The notes: generated by a model not told the origin, from the sequence alone. A DNA stretch of 64,000 nt from Aromatoleum toluolicum (GCF_012911005.2 NZ_WTVS01000023.1:22258-86257); one strand, 5' to 3'. Shown: positions 1 through 12,652, counted from the first letter of the stretch. A program made the numbers and translations.

Positions 1-1105
1 ATCGAAGGGCCACAAGTGGAAGGACTTTGCCGTCGCCGGCGGCGGCGGCGAGAACGCGATGACCGTGCTGAAGTCGCGCGTGGTGTCGGGCAACCCGCCG
101 GCGGCGGCCCAGATCAAGGGGCCGAGCATCGGGGAGTGGGGTGCGGAGGGTGTGCTGAGCAATCTTGACGCGGTCGCGAAGGCGGGCGGCTGGGACGGAT
201 TGCTCCCGCCGGTCGTTGCCAAGGTCATGAAGCACGACGGGCACTACGTCGCGGTGCCGGTGAACGTGCACCGCGTGAACTGGATGTGGGTGAATCCGGA
301 GGTCTTCAAGAAGGCGGGGGCCGAGATCCCCAAAACCTGGGATGAATTCCCCGTCGCGGCCGAGAAGATCCAGAAGGCGGGCTTCGTGCCGGTCGCGCAC
401 GGCGGTCAGCCTTGGCAGGACTTCACCGTATTCGAATCGATCGCCTTGGGCGTCGGCGGTACCGACTTCTACCGCAAGGCGCTCGTCGAGCTGGATCAGG
501 CGACGCTGAAGGGCCCGGCGATGGAGAAGGTGTTCACGACCTTCGCGAGCGTGCGCAAGTACGTCGACAAGGACTCGTCGAACCGTGTCTGGAACCAGGC
601 CACCGGCATGATCATCAACGGCAAGGCGGCGATGCAGTTCATGGGCGACTGGGCCAAGGGCGAGTTCAGCAGCGCCGGCAAGGTGCCGGGCAAGGACTAC
701 GTCTGCGTCGCCGCCCCCGGCAGCGCCGAGGCCTTCACCTTCAACATCGACAGCCTCGTGATGTTCGAGCAGTCGTCGGGTGACGTGCGCAAGGGCCAGC
801 AGGACCTCGCCAATGCGGTCATGAGTCCGGCGTTCCAGGAGGTGTTCAACCTCAACAAGGGCTCGATCCCGGCGCGCATGAACATGAACCTCGACAAGTT
901 CGACGACTGCGCGAAGCTGTCGGCGCGCGACTTCGAGGCGGCCTCCAAGCGCGGCACGCTGGTGCCCAGCATCGCCCACCAGATGGCCGTGTCGGCGGCG
1001 ACCGCGGGCGCCATGCAGGACGTTGTAACCCAGTTCTTCAACTCCCCGAGCATGAAGCCGAAGGACGCGGTCGAGAAGCTTGCCCGGGCCGCGCTCACGA
1101 AGTGA
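1..1105 (+). CDS. ABC sugar-binding protein, 5' end cut off by window (GtsA-like)
   Basis: Periplasmic solute-binding protein of a carbohydrate ABC importer, probably for glucose or mannose. The reading frame is open from base 2, about 19 codons upstream of the first ATG at 59. The real start and the signal peptide therefore lie outside the window, and the visible ATG is internal. The protein has the family-1 binding-protein pattern, including a VNVHRVNWMW segment, a TWDEF segment and an aromatic-rich ligand cleft. Two permease genes and an ATPase gene follow on the same strand, which makes a complete importer. The glucose/mannose assignment rests on resemblance to Pseudomonas GtsA and on the nearby glucokinase fusion gene; other monosaccharides are possible. 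Confidence 0.88.
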   Translation, partial: SKGHKWKDFAVAGGGGENAMTVLKSRVVSGNPPAAAQIKGPSIGEWGAEGVLSNLDAVAKAGGWDGLLPPVVAKVMKHDGHYVAVPVNVHRVNWMWVNPEVFKKAGAEIPKTWDEFPVAAEKIQKAGFVPVAHGGQPWQDFTVFESIALGVGGTDFYRKALVELDQATLKGPAMEKVFTTFASVRKYVDKDSSNRVWNQATGMIINGKAAMQFMGDWAKGEFSSAGKVPGKDYVCVAAPGSAEAFTFNIDSLVMFEQSSGDVRKGQQDLANAVMSPAFQEVFNLNKGSIPARMNMNLDKFDDCAKLSARDFEAASKRGTLVPSIAHQMAVSAATAGAMQDVVTQFFNSPSMKPKDAVEKLARAALTK

Positions 1106-1214
1106 GCCTCCGCATCACGAAAGCTTCGAGTACGCATCACGAACCGGCGGCGCCCGTTAAGGCGCCGACCGGGGACGTCGCCACGCAAGACGGCGACGGA
1201 CCGAGGAGAAGGGA

Positions 1215-2159
1215 ATGGATCTGACTGCTCAAAGAGTGACTCTGACGGGAGGCGACGGCGCGGGAGCGGAGGCGAAGCCACGTCTTGCCGATCGCATCGA
1301 CGCGTGGCTGCCGAAGATCGTGCTGGCGCCGACCTTCGTCTGCGCGCTGGTCTTCATATACGGCTACATCCTGTGGACGGCGGTGCTGTCGGTAACGCCG
1401 TCGCGCATGCTGCCCAAATACGAGTTCGCGGGCCTCGTGCAGTACGAGGCGCTGTTCGCGAACGAGCGCTGGTGGCTCGCGCTGAAGAACCTGGCGCTGT
1501 TCGGCGGCACCTTCGTGCTGGTGTGCCTCGCCGTCGGGCTGCTGCTGGCGATTCTGCTCGACCAGAAGATCCGCGGCGAAGGCTTCATCCGCTCGATCTA
1601 CCTGTACCCGATGGCATTGTCCTTCATCGTCACGGGTACCGCATGGCGGTGGATCCTCAACCCCGAGTTGGGGATCGAGCGCCTGCTGCACGACTGGGGT
1701 TTCGAGAATGCGCGGTTCGACTGGCTGATCGACCCCGAGATGTCGATCTACACCGTCGTCGTGGCCGCCGTGTGGCAGTCGTCGGGCTTCGTGATGGCGC
1801 TCTTCCTCGCGGGGCTGCGCGGCATCGACGACTCGATCATCAAGGCGGCGCAGGTCGATGGCGCCTCGATGCCGACGATCTACCGCCGCATCATCATCCC
1901 CAGCCTGCGGCCGGTGTTCTTCTCGAGCTTCATGATCCTCACGCACATCGCGGTCAAGAGCTTCGACCTGGTGATGGCGCTGACCAATGGCGGGCCGGGC
2001 TTCGCATCCGACGTGCCGGCGACCTTCATGTACTCCTTCGCCTTCACCCGCAACCAGATCGGCCTCGGCGCCGCCAGCGCGATGATGATGCTGATGATCG
2101 TGGTCGCGGTGATCGTGCCCTTCATGTATTCGGAACTCCGGAGGCCGCGCCATGGCTGA
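1215..2159 (+). CDS. ABC sugar permease, first subunit (GtsB/MalF-like)
   Basis: Inner-membrane permease of the same importer, 314 aa, from the binding-protein-dependent transport family. Six hydrophobic segments are apparent, starting around residues 36-56. Near residues 213-235 is the cytoplasmic EAA loop, reading KAAQVDGAS and then RRIIIPSLRP, which docks on the ATPase. An AGGAGAAGG ribosome-binding site precedes the ATG. The gene lies 109 bp after the binding protein, and its 3' end overlaps the next permease by 8 bp, so the two permeases are probably translationally coupled. The N-terminus before the first membrane segment is longer than in MalG-type permeases, which is normal for the F-type partner. 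Confidence 0.9.
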   Translation: MDLTAQRVTLTGGDGAGAEAKPRLADRIDAWLPKIVLAPTFVCALVFIYGYILWTAVLSVTPSRMLPKYEFAGLVQYEALFANERWWLALKNLALFGGTFVLVCLAVGLLLAILLDQKIRGEGFIRSIYLYPMALSFIVTGTAWRWILNPELGIERLLHDWGFENARFDWLIDPEMSIYTVVVAAVWQSSGFVMALFLAGLRGIDDSIIKAAQVDGASMPTIYRRIIIPSLRPVFFSSFMILTHIAVKSFDLVMALTNGGPGFASDVPATFMYSFAFTRNQIGLGAASAMMMLMIVVAVIVPFMYSELRRPRHG

Positions 2160-3030
2160 GCTTTTCCAAACCCGCAACACCGGCCACACCATCGGCCGCG
2201 TGATCGTGTACGGCCTGCTGGTGCTGGTCTGCTTCTACTACCTGATGCCGCTCTTCGTGATGGTCACGACCTCGCTGAAGAGCCTCGACGAGATCCGCGC
2301 CGGCAACCTGCTGTCGCTGCCGCAGGACCCGAACCTCGATGCCTGGGGCAAGGCCTGGTCCTCCGCGTGCACCGGCGTGCAGTGCGAGGGCCTCGCCGGC
2401 TTCTTCTGGAACTCGGTGTCCTTCGTCGTGCCGGCAGTGCTGATCTCGACGCTGATCGGCGCGGTGAACGGCTACGTGCTGACGATGTGGCGTTTCCGCG
2501 GCAGCGACCTATTGTTCGGCCTGCTGATGATCGGTTGCTTCATCCCCTTCCAGGTCGTGCTGCTGCCGATGGCGCGCACGCTCGGGGCGATGGGCATCGC
2601 GAACTCGACGGCGGGTCTCGTCTTCGTCCATGTGGTGTACGGCCTCGCCTTCACGACGCTGTTCTTCCGCAACTACTACGTGACGATCCCCGACGAACTC
2701 GTGAAGGCGGCGAAGATCGACGGTGCGGGCTTCTGGCTGATCTTCCGCCGCATCATCCTGCCGTTGTCGGCCCCGATCATCGTCGTCAGCATCATCTGGC
2801 AATTCACCCAAGTGTGGAACGACTTCCTGTTCGGCGTGGTGTTCTCGTCCGGCGAGCGCCAGCCGATCACCGTCGCGCTGAACAACCTGGTCAATACCTC
2901 GACCGGGGTCAAGGAATACAACGTCGACATGGCCGCGGCGATCATCGCCGCATTGCCGACCCTCTTCGTATACGTCGTCGCCGGCAAGTACTTCGTGCGC
3001 GGTCTAACCGCCGGTGCCGTCAAGGGCTGA
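2152..3030 (+). CDS. ABC sugar permease, second subunit (GtsC/MalG-like)
   Basis: Second inner-membrane permease, 292 aa. The first membrane segment is at residues 16-37. It is followed by a TSLKSLDEI periplasmic stretch typical of MalG-type subunits. Five more segments follow, with the EAA loop ([11 protein letters not shown], then [10 protein letters not shown]) at about residues 183-206. The C-terminus [11 protein letters not shown] is the conserved MalG tail. Its ATG lies within the end of the upstream permease gene. With that permease it forms the heterodimeric channel energised by the ATPase encoded 35 bp downstream. Confidence 0.9.
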   Translation: MAELFQTRNTGHTIGRVIVYGLLVLVCFYYLMPLFVMVTTSLKSLDEIRAGNLLSLPQDPNLDAWGKAWSSACTGVQCEGLAGFFWNSVSFVVPAVLISTLIGAVNGYVLTMWRFRGSDLLFGLLMIGCFIPFQVVLLPMARTLGAMGIANSTAGLVFVHVVYGLAFTTLFFRNYYVTIPDELVKAAKIDGAGFWLIFRRIILPLSAPIIVVSIIWQFTQVWNDFLFGVVFSSGERQPITVALNNLVNTSTGVKEYNVDMAAAIIAALPTLFVYVVAGKYFVRGLTAGAVKG

Positions 3031-3065
3031 AGGCCCTGGTCTTCAATACAAAGGAGCGAGACAAA

Positions 3066-4178
3066 ATGGGCGCTTTATCCATCCGCGACGTGCGCAAGTC
3101 CTACCAGGGCACCGAAATCCTCAAGGGGATCAACCTCGAGATCGAGAAGGGCGAGCTGCTGATCCTCGTCGGCCCCTCGGGCTGCGGGAAATCGACGCTG
3201 CTGTCGATGATCGCCGGCCTCGACACCGTGACCTCGGGCGAGATCCGCATCGGCGACCGCGTCGTCAACAACCTCAGCCCCAAGGACCGGGACATCGCGA
3301 TGGTGTTCCAGTCCTACGCGCTGTATCCGAGCATGACGGTGCGTGAGAACATCTCCTTCGGCCTGGAGATCCGCAAGGTCGGCAAGGCCGAACAGCAGAA
3401 GATCGTCGAACGCGTCGCGCACACGCTGCAGATCGGGCACCTGCTCGACCGCAAGCCCTCGCAGCTCTCCGGCGGGCAGCGCCAGCGCGTCGCGATGGGG
3501 CGGGCGATCGCGCGCGATCCGTCGCTCTTCCTGTTCGACGAGCCGCTGTCGAACCTCGATGCGAAGCTGCGTGTCGAGATGCGCGTCGAGATCAAGCAGC
3601 TGCACCAACGCATGGGCACGACCATCGTCTACGTCACGCACGACCAGATCGAGGCGATGACGCTCGGCGACAAGATCGCCGTGATGAAGGCGGGCGAGGT
3701 GCAGCAGTTCGGCACGCCGCAGCAGATCTACGACAACCCGGCGAACCTCTTCGTCGCGGGCTTCATGGGCTCGCCGTCGATGAACTTCATCCCGGCTCGC
3801 GTCGAGGCGATGGGCAGCGGCCACGGCGTGCGGCTGGAGAGCGGGGCGAACACCTACGTCTTCCCAGCGGTGTCGGCGAACGGCAAGCTCAAGTCCTGGG
3901 AAGGCAAGGAAGTCGTGTTCGGCATCCGCCCCGAGCAGATCACGCACAAGGTCGAATCGGGCCTCGTCGGCGAACACATGGCGACCGCGACGATGCCGAT
4001 CAGCCTCACCGAGCCGACCGGTCCGGACACGCTGGTGCTGGTGCCGGTGAACGGGCGCGAGGTCACGTGCCGCGTGCACCCGGCGCATGCGCGTGCGCCG
4101 GGTGAGAACATGGACCTTATGTTCGACCTGTCGAAGGCGGTGTACTTCGATCCCGCGTCGGAGCTGCGGATCGCGTGA
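3066..4178 (+). CDS. ABC sugar importer ATPase (MalK/UgpC family)
   Basis: Cytoplasmic ATPase of the importer, 370 aa. The open frame extends far upstream, but the ATG at 3066 is preceded by AAAGGAGCGAG and gives the normal MalK N-terminus ([13 protein letters not shown]). Walker A is GPSGCGKST near residue 36. The signature [14 protein letters not shown] and the Walker B/D-loop ([13 protein letters not shown]) follow, then the switch histidine in [13 protein letters not shown]. The C-terminal third is the OB-fold regulatory domain of CUT1-type ATPases (FGIRPEQI). Such ATPases are often shared between sugar importers, so it could also serve other permeases. It is the last gene of the module. 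Confidence 0.92.
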   Translation: MGALSIRDVRKSYQGTEILKGINLEIEKGELLILVGPSGCGKSTLLSMIAGLDTVTSGEIRIGDRVVNNLSPKDRDIAMVFQSYALYPSMTVRENISFGLEIRKVGKAEQQKIVERVAHTLQIGHLLDRKPSQLSGGQRQRVAMGRAIARDPSLFLFDEPLSNLDAKLRVEMRVEIKQLHQRMGTTIVYVTHDQIEAMTLGDKIAVMKAGEVQQFGTPQQIYDNPANLFVAGFMGSPSMNFIPARVEAMGSGHGVRLESGANTYVFPAVSANGKLKSWEGKEVVFGIRPEQITHKVESGLVGEHMATATMPISLTEPTGPDTLVLVPVNGREVTCRVHPAHARAPGENMDLMFDLSKAVYFDPASELRIA

Positions 4179-4185
4179 CGTGGCA

Positions 4186-4354
4186 CGGATCGTAGGGCGG
4201 ATGCGCCGAAGGCCTCATTTCGCCACTGCGCCGCCGAATGGGACGGGGCGAACCCCCGGAGGCAGATCCATTCGGCGGGAGGCGCTTCGCTTTTGCCTGC
4301 AGCGAAGCGTCGTTCTGGCCGCCGCCAAGATCTCGTTTCCCGCCCTACGATCCG
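4186..4354. repeat. Nested inverted-repeat element with 14-bp terminal inverted repeats
   Basis: The intergenic segment is bounded by perfect 14-bp inverted repeats at 4186-4199 and 4341-4354 (CGGATCGTAGGGCG type). Inside are two more perfect inverted repeats: 11 bp at 4231-4241/4268-4278 and 8 bp at 4283-4290/4302-4309. It separates two convergent genes and could act as a bidirectional terminator. Its right end supplies the stop codon of the minus-strand gene. A related, shorter copy sits at 27271-27364. Confidence 0.7.
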
Positions 4355-5418
4355 GCATTCCAGTTTTCCCGCTCCGCATCGGTCAGCGGCAGCGGCAGCA
4401 TGCGCCCCTGTTCCGCTGCGGCGGTCGCGGTCTCGATCACCGCCATTACCGCGACCGCCTGTGCCGGTGTTACGGGATTGTTCCCGCGACTGTGGATCGC
4501 GGCTTCGACTCCGGCGTAGTACGCCGCGTAATCGCCGACCGGAACCGCCTCGTCGCAACGGCTGCCGTCGCCGGGGTAGAACGTGCCGGCCAAGGGATCC
4601 GAGCCCCAGCCCGGATCGCCGGGGCGCATGCCCGCGAGCAATTGCGACTCCTGCACGTCGAGTCCGTACTTGACCCAGCTTCCGCCGCGGCCGTGCACCG
4701 CAAATCTCGGCATGCCGCCGCCGACCAGCGTCGAGGCGTGCAGCGTCATCTGCGGACGCCCGTAGTCGAGCTGGATCTGGCACCAGTCGGGTGTCTGCGC
4801 GCCTTCGCGCATCCTTCCAAACAGACCTCCGATCCGCTCCGGCAGGCCGAAAAGCTGCAGGGCCTGGTCGACAAGGTGCGGCCCGAGGTCGTACCACAGG
4901 CCGCCACCCGGCACATCCTGCTCGCGCCAACGTTCACGTACGAGGGGCCGGAAGCGGTCGAAGCGCGATTCGACATGGACGATCTCGCCGAGCTTCCCTT
5001 CGGAGACGATCGCCCGCAGCGCGAGAAAATCGCTGTCCCAGCGCCGGTTCTGGAACACCGACAGCACGCGCCGCTGCCGCTCCGCGAGAGCCGCAAGGTG
5101 GCGCGCCTGACCGAGTGTGACGGTGAACGGCTTGTCGACGACGACATGCTTGCCGGCCCGCAGCGCGGCTTCGGCCAGCGGTGCATGCGAGTCGTTGGGG
5201 CTGGCGATGACGACCAGGTCCACCTCGGGACGGGCCAGCGCGGCAAGCGGGTCATCGACGACGCTCGCGTCCGGAAGGTCGGCGCGCACCTTGTCGGGCT
5301 GACGCGAGGCGACGACCGACAGGCGCAGGCCGGGGGTGGCGCACAGCAAGGGCATGTGGATCGTCCGGCCGGCGTAGCCGTAGCCGATCAGTGCGACTTC
5401 GATCGGAGAGGACTTCAT
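4345..5418 (-). CDS. Gfo/Idh/MocA family oxidoreductase
   Basis: NAD(P)-dependent sugar or polyol dehydrogenase family protein, 357 aa. The N-terminal Rossmann fold begins VALIGYGYAGRTIH (residues about 8-21). The hallmark dinucleotide-binding and active-site segment GKHVVVDKPF is near residue 90, where the lysine of the DKP motif is the usual catalytic residue. The C-terminal alpha/beta domain resembles YvaA/YdgJ-type oxidoreductases. The frame is open for four more codons to an ATG at 5430, but only the ATG at 5418 has a purine-rich GAGACACTCC upstream. The stop codon lies inside the inverted-repeat element. The substrate cannot be read from sequence; the sugar-import context suggests a sugar or inositol derivative. 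Confidence 0.85.
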   Translation of the reverse strand: MKSSPIEVALIGYGYAGRTIHMPLLCATPGLRLSVVASRQPDKVRADLPDASVVDDPLAALARPEVDLVVIASPNDSHAPLAEAALRAGKHVVVDKPFTVTLGQARHLAALAERQRRVLSVFQNRRWDSDFLALRAIVSEGKLGEIVHVESRFDRFRPLVRERWREQDVPGGGLWYDLGPHLVDQALQLFGLPERIGGLFGRMREGAQTPDWCQIQLDYGRPQMTLHASTLVGGGMPRFAVHGRGGSWVKYGLDVQESQLLAGMRPGDPGWGSDPLAGTFYPGDGSRCDEAVPVGDYAAYYAGVEAAIHSRGNNPVTPAQAVAVMAVIETATAAAEQGRMLPLPLTDAERENWNAGS

Positions 5419-5654
5419 GGAGTGTCTCATTTGATGCAGGCGAAGGCGGGAAGGCGTGCCGGAGGCTCGAAGATAGGCGATATGACGTTGCCGCGATGCG
5501 TCAAAATACCAATTCTTGCGATTTGCGGCGTAACGGGTCGGGCGCGGGGCGCCGGTCCGACTGAATCGCCGAAAGTCTCCCGGGTCTGGACGGGCGGCGC
5601 CACGCCACGCCGCGTCGCGTCGCGTCGCGACTGCACTGGGGTAATGGAGTCGAC

Positions 5655-7535
5655 ATGCGTATCGAAGAAAAAACTGATCTGAATCGCGAGTACGTGCAGG
5701 AGTTCGGAGACGGTCCCCGCCTCCTCGCGGACATCGGCGCGACCAATGCGCGTTTTGCGCTGGAGCGCGCGCCCGGCCGCGCCGAGGCGATCGAGGTTCT
5801 GCACTGTGGAGACTACGCCGGCATCGTCGACGTCATCCAGGCCTACCTGCGGCAACAGGGCGGCCTGGGTCCGCGCCATGCGGCGATCGCGATCGCGAAC
5901 CCGATCGACGGTGATCACGTGAAGATGACGAACCGCGACTGGCAGTTCTCCATCGAGGAGACGCGCCGTGCGCTGGGCTTCGATACCCTGCTGGTCGTGA
6001 ACGACTTCACCGCGCTCGCGATGGCGCTGTCACGGCTGTCGACGGGCGAGCGGGTGCAGGTGGGCGGAGGCGAGCCTGCCCCCGACGGCGTGATCGGCCT
6101 GATCGGCCCGGGCACCGGCCTCGGCGTGTCCGGCCTGATTCCCGCCGAGGACCGCTGGATCACGCTGGGCAGCGAAGGCGGCCACACCACGTTCGCGCCG
6201 GCGGACGAGCGCGAATTGTTCCTCCTGCAGTACGCGTGGCGCGAAATGCCGCACGTGTCGTCGGAGCGTTTCGTTTCCGGACCCGGTCTGGAACTGATCC
6301 ACCGCGCGCTCGCCGAACGCAATGGCGTGGCGGGTGTGCAGCCGCTGAGTGCGGGCGACATCGTCACGCGCGCGCTCGCGGGCGGCGATCCCCTATGCGC
6401 GGAAGTCGTCGATTGCTTCTGCGCGATGCTGGGCACCGTCGCGGCCGACCTCGCATTGACGCTCGGGTCAGTCGGCGGCATCTACATTGGCGGCGGCGTC
6501 GTGCCGCGGCTGGGGGAGCTCTTCCAGCACTCGCCCTTCCGGCAGCGTTTCGAGGCCAAGGGGCGCTTTGCGGACTACCTCGCACGCATCCCGACCTACC
6601 TGATCACCGCGCCGTATCCCGCCCTGCAGGGCGTTTCGACCATCCTCGGGCACCACTTGCAGGCCGGTACCGGTGGCAGTCCGCTGATCGAAAAGGTGCG
6701 CGCCGCGCTGCCTAACCTGAGCAAGGCGGAGCAGCGCGTCGCGCGCCTGCTGCTGGAGCAGCCGCGCAGCTTCGTGAACGATCCGGTAGCGGATATCGCG
6801 CACCACGCCGACGTGAGCCAGCCGACCGTGATCCGCTTCTGCCGAACGATGGGCTTCACCGGCCTGTCCGATTTCCGCCTGAAGCTTGCTTCGGGCCTCA
6901 CCGGCACGGTGCCGGTGCGCCACAGCCAAGTGAAGGCTGACGACGCCGCGCCCGACCTGTCGGCGAAGGTGCTCGACAACACGGTGTCGGCGATCCTGCG
7001 CCTGCGCGACGGGCTGGACCCCGCGGCGGTGGAGCGGGCAATCGGACTGCTGCAGAAGGCCGCGCGCATCGAGTTCTACGGTGCGGGCAACTCCAGCGTC
7101 GTGGCGCTCGACGGCCAGTACAAGTTCTTCCGCTTCCGCATCCCGGCGGTCGCCTATGCCGATCCGCGTCTGGAAGCGATGGCGGCGGAGCTGCTGGGGC
7201 CCGGCGACGTGGTGGTCGCGATCTCGAGTTCCGGGCGGCTGCCGGAACTGCTGCACGCCGTGGATCTCGCGCTCGCGGCCGGCGCTGCGGTGATCTCGAT
7301 CACCGCGAGCCACTCGCCGCTCGCGAAGAAGGCGACCGTGAATCTCGCGGTCGATCACTCCGAGGACATCACGACCCACCTGTCGATGATCTCGCGCATC
7401 CTGCACCTGCTGATGCTGGACGTGCTGGCGGTCGGCGTCGCGGTACGCGGTGGCGTGCGGCGAGCGGGGCTTCCGGGCTCGCGGCGCTCGCCCGACGCGG
7501 GCGACGCGGGAGCCCTGGTGTCGCACGCGAGCTGA
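5655..7535 (+). CDS. glk: Bifunctional glucokinase / RpiR-type transcriptional regulator
   Basis: A 626-aa fusion protein. Residues about 20-335 are a bacterial glucokinase, with the phosphate-binding [14 protein letters not shown], a [10 protein letters not shown] active-site segment, GPGTGLGVS and GSEGGHTTF. Residues about 343-415 form an RpiR helix-turn-helix ([20 protein letters not shown]). Residues about 462-590 form a SIS sugar-phosphate-binding domain ([13 protein letters not shown]). The same fusion is known from Burkholderia-type betaproteobacteria, where phosphorylation of glucose and HexR-like control of Entner-Doudoroff genes are joined. It would supply glucose 6-phosphate from sugars imported by both ABC systems in this window. 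The start has only a weak ribosome-binding site (ATGGAG); the upstream 236 bp contain no other gene. Confidence 0.92.
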   Translation: MRIEEKTDLNREYVQEFGDGPRLLADIGATNARFALERAPGRAEAIEVLHCGDYAGIVDVIQAYLRQQGGLGPRHAAIAIANPIDGDHVKMTNRDWQFSIEETRRALGFDTLLVVNDFTALAMALSRLSTGERVQVGGGEPAPDGVIGLIGPGTGLGVSGLIPAEDRWITLGSEGGHTTFAPADERELFLLQYAWREMPHVSSERFVSGPGLELIHRALAERNGVAGVQPLSAGDIVTRALAGGDPLCAEVVDCFCAMLGTVAADLALTLGSVGGIYIGGGVVPRLGELFQHSPFRQRFEAKGRFADYLARIPTYLITAPYPALQGVSTILGHHLQAGTGGSPLIEKVRAALPNLSKAEQRVARLLLEQPRSFVNDPVADIAHHADVSQPTVIRFCRTMGFTGLSDFRLKLASGLTGTVPVRHSQVKADDAAPDLSAKVLDNTVSAILRLRDGLDPAAVERAIGLLQKAARIEFYGAGNSSVVALDGQYKFFRFRIPAVAYADPRLEAMAAELLGPGDVVVAISSSGRLPELLHAVDLALAAGAAVISITASHSPLAKKATVNLAVDHSEDITTHLSMISRILHLLMLDVLAVGVAVRGGVRRAGLPGSRRSPDAGDAGALVSHAS

Positions 7536-7560
7536 CAATCAAGGCGGCAACGGACTGAAA

Positions 7561-7620
7561 CCGTTCGCCCTCAGCCCGTCGAAGGGGCTTGGCGGGCCTC
7601 GCCAAGCTCGGTCCGAACGG
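7561..7620. repeat. REP-like palindromic element between convergent genes
   Basis: An outer stem CCGTTCG (7561-7567) pairs with CGAACGG (7614-7620). It encloses a smaller hairpin of AGCCC/GGGCT type and an 8-bp perfect stem GCTTGGCG/CGCCAAGC (7587-7594/7600-7607). The wording (GTTCGCCCTCAGCCCGTCGA) resembles dispersed repeats common in high-GC proteobacteria. It lies between the ends of two convergent genes, where it may terminate transcription from both sides. Confidence 0.6.
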
Positions 7621-7675
7621 GATCTGTCCTCGCGGTCGATTACCGTTGCGGCAGGTGGGGGCAATCCTCCACAGT

Positions 7676-8944
7676 TCAGCGTTTGACGAGCGGGCAGCCG
7701 CCCTCGGCAAGCGGCTTGAAGGCCTGTTCGGCGGGGATGGTCCGCAAGATGCGCAGGTAGTCCCACGGGATGGTGATCTCGGCGGGCTTCTTCACTTCCA
7801 TCAGGTAGGTGTCGTGCACCATGCGGCCGTCCTCGCGCAGGCGGGCATTACGCACGATTGGGTCGCGGATCGGCAACTCGCGCATCTTCGCGACCACGGT
7901 CGTGCCCTTGTCGCTGCCGCTCGCCGCGACGGCCTTGAAGTAGTGCGTCAGCGCCGAATACACGCCGGCCTGCATGTCGTTGGGCATCGCCCCGGTGCGC
8001 GCGCGGAAACGTTCCGACCAGGCGCGCGCCTCCGGGTCGCGGTTCCAGTAGAAGGCGTGCGCAAGCTTGAGGCCCTGGGCCAGTTGCGGCTTCATCAGGT
8101 GCACGTCGTTGAGCGTCGTCGCGACCGCCGCGAGCACCGTCTGCCCCTTGCTCACGCTCAGCAGGTCGTAGCTCTGGCGCACGGCGCGGACCATGTCGTC
8201 GCCGGCGTTGACCAGCGCGATCGCGTCGGCGCCGGACTGCGCAGCCTGCCGGAGCTGGGCGAAGAGCTGCTCCTGCCCCAGGGTGTGGCGCGCCGCGCCG
8301 ATCACGTGGCCGCCGTTGGCAGCGATCACCTTCGTCAGGTCGGCCTGCACATTCTGGCCGAAGGAGTTATCGACGGTGACGAAATACCACGAGCGCGCAC
8401 CCCCTTGCGTGAGCTCGCGTCCGATCGCGGTCGTGAAGGCATAGCCGTCGTACATCCAGTGGATGCCGGTGGGGGCGCAGGCGGAACCGGTGAGCTGCGA
8501 GGTCATCACGCCGTTGTAGAAGACCACCGCGCCGCGCGTGCGGTTGAGCTCCTGCACGGCCAGCGCAGCAGGTGAGGCGACGACGTCGGCGATGACGTCC
8601 ACGCCTTCCTCGTCCAGCCAGCGGCGCGCGGTCTCGACCGCCCGGACGACATCGTTGCCGTGATCCGCGACGACGAGTCTGATCGGACGGCCGGTGACCT
8701 CGCCGCCGGCGTCCTCGACCGCCATCCGTGCGGCGGTCGCCGATCCGTGCCCCGAAATGTTGGCATAGATGGAGCTCATGTCCACGAGCAGGCCGACCCG
8801 CACTTCGCCGTCGGAAATCGTGGCTGACGCCGGCGCCGCGCTGCACGCGATCGCCACGTACGCCGCTGACGCGAACAGGCGCATCCGGCGCAGCAGGCGC
8901 GGACGCCGCCGAAGCGGGAAATTGCGGCCGCGCATATTGTCCAT
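7676..8944 (-). CDS. Branched-chain-amino-acid-type ABC substrate-binding protein (orphan)
   Basis: A 422-aa periplasmic binding protein of the LivJ/LivK (type I fold) family. An arginine-rich N-terminus and a hydrophobic core give a signal peptide, with likely cleavage after ASA near residue 42. The mature protein begins with the typical DGEVRVGLLVDMSSIYANISG and keeps the family pattern of alternating Rossmann-like domains. No permease or ATPase gene of the HAAT type is adjacent, so it is an orphan. It is divergent from the hybrid histidine kinase gene at 9038, with a shared 93-bp intergenic region. It may supply ligand to a distant importer or act as the sensing partner of the kinase; the sequence cannot decide. 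Confidence 0.85.
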   Translation of the reverse strand: MDNMRGRNFPLRRRPRLLRRMRLFASAAYVAIACSAAPASATISDGEVRVGLLVDMSSIYANISGHGSATAARMAVEDAGGEVTGRPIRLVVADHGNDVVRAVETARRWLDEEGVDVIADVVASPAALAVQELNRTRGAVVFYNGVMTSQLTGSACAPTGIHWMYDGYAFTTAIGRELTQGGARSWYFVTVDNSFGQNVQADLTKVIAANGGHVIGAARHTLGQEQLFAQLRQAAQSGADAIALVNAGDDMVRAVRQSYDLLSVSKGQTVLAAVATTLNDVHLMKPQLAQGLKLAHAFYWNRDPEARAWSERFRARTGAMPNDMQAGVYSALTHYFKAVAASGSDKGTTVVAKMRELPIRDPIVRNARLREDGRMVHDTYLMEVKKPAEITIPWDYLRILRTIPAEQAFKPLAEGGCPLVKR

Positions 8945-9037
8945 CGGGTGTCCTGAGTGGAAAATGACCGTGATGATAAGAGGGGTTTGCAGCAGCTACA
9001 ACCGCCGGCGTGTCCGGACCGCAAGGGGACGTTCAGA

Positions 9038-11626
<2,589 letters not shown>

Positions 11627-11689
11627 GCGCATCGGAAGCCGTCCTGTCTGTCGGTCGCGGGCCGCAGGCGGCGCAGTGGCGTCGGCCCC

Positions 11690-12652
11690 TTAGCCTTGCG
11701 CGCCGTGACCGCTTCGCCAAGCCTTCGGTGTCAAGCCGAAATACGCACGGAAACTGCGGATGAAATAGCTTTGGGTCGCGAATCCGCAGGCCCAGGCGAT
11801 CTCCTTGCCGGCCATGCCGGTTTCGCGCAGCAAGCGCGCGCCGCGCTCCATGCGCTGGCGATTGATGTAGGCGACCAGGTGTTCTCCGGCGGTCTGCCCG
11901 AAAAGGTGCGAAAGATAGTCGGCGGTGCAGCCGAGTTGCCCGGCCAGGCGCCTCACGCTCAGCGTGTGGTCGCCCAGTTGATTCTGGATCAGCACGCGCG
12001 CGCGGGCCACTAATGGCGGCTCCGGGCGGACCTCCGCCTGGACCTCGTCGAGCGCCTGAAGCACACCCGCGAGTGCGGCCGATACGAGGGCGCGCGTCTG
12101 AACGTCCGTCCAGGCCGGAAGGCTGGCATCCGTCGCTCCATCTACGCCACGCGCGAGCCGCGCCGCGTCCCCGAGCCAGTTGTGGATGTGCGCCGCCCGC
12201 GTGTGATGCCGGACTTCCAGGTGCAGGATGCCGGGCCTCCCTGGCGATTCCTCGTGCGCGATGTGGCAGCTCAGCGAGGGCGCCTCGGCATAGATCACGA
12301 CGTTGCAGAAGGGCTCGCCGTCGGCCCCGGCGCGGACCTCCTCGGCATGCAGCAGCCGGGGCGGCACCACGAGCGCCTCGCCCGCCGCGAGATCGATCTC
12401 GGTGTGCGGAAAGCGGAACCGCGTTGAGCCGGCCACCTGCAGGAACAGCTCGGGTACGAGGTGGAAGTGGCCATCGACGCGCGGGACGGAATCGTCCACG
12501 GTGCCAGGCAGTCGCAGCGGGAGGGAGCCGGCGGCGATCCGGCGCAGGAAGTCGTCGAGGTAGCCGCGCATGTGCCGTGCCTGATCCGGGCTGGCTAGCC
12601 GCGGACCGTCGATGCGGCCCCACGCCTGACGGCATTCCAGGTTTTTTGACAT
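11690..12652 (-). CDS. AraC family transcriptional regulator
   Basis: A 320-aa regulator. The N-terminal 130 residues form a cupin-like ligand domain (DGHFHLVPELFLQVAG, and later PRLLHAEE). The C-terminal 100 residues hold the two AraC helix-turn-helix motifs, the second one reading IAWACGFATQSYFIRSFRAYFGLTPKAWR. It ends 63 bp from the convergent histidine kinase. It is divergent from the ThuA-like operon starting at 12803, with about 150 bp between the two starts, so it probably controls that operon in response to a sugar or related ligand. No operator could be identified with confidence. Confidence 0.88.
   Translation of the reverse strand: MSKNLECRQAWGRIDGPRLASPDQARHMRGYLDDFLRRIAAGSLPLRLPGTVDDSVPRVDGHFHLVPELFLQVAGSTRFRFPHTEIDLAAGEALVVPPRLLHAEEVRAGADGEPFCNVVIYAEAPSLSCHIAHEESPGRPGILHLEVRHHTRAAHIHNWLGDAARLARGVDGATDASLPAWTDVQTRALVSAALAGVLQALDEVQAEVRPEPPLVARARVLIQNQLGDHTLSVRRLAGQLGCTADYLSHLFGQTAGEHLVAYINRQRMERGARLLRETGMAGKEIAWACGFATQSYFIRSFRAYFGLTPKAWRSGHGAQG

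Noticed and set aside
5618..5634. Short GCGTC tandem repeat before the glucokinase fusion gene
   Set aside because: Only about three units in a GC-rich leader; it is too short to suggest phase variation or a binding array.
4087..5682. 531-residue plus-strand frame over the Gfo/Idh/MocA gene
   Set aside because: It begins inside the ATPase gene, crosses the inverted-repeat element and has no recognisable motif, while the opposite strand encodes a clear oxidoreductase.
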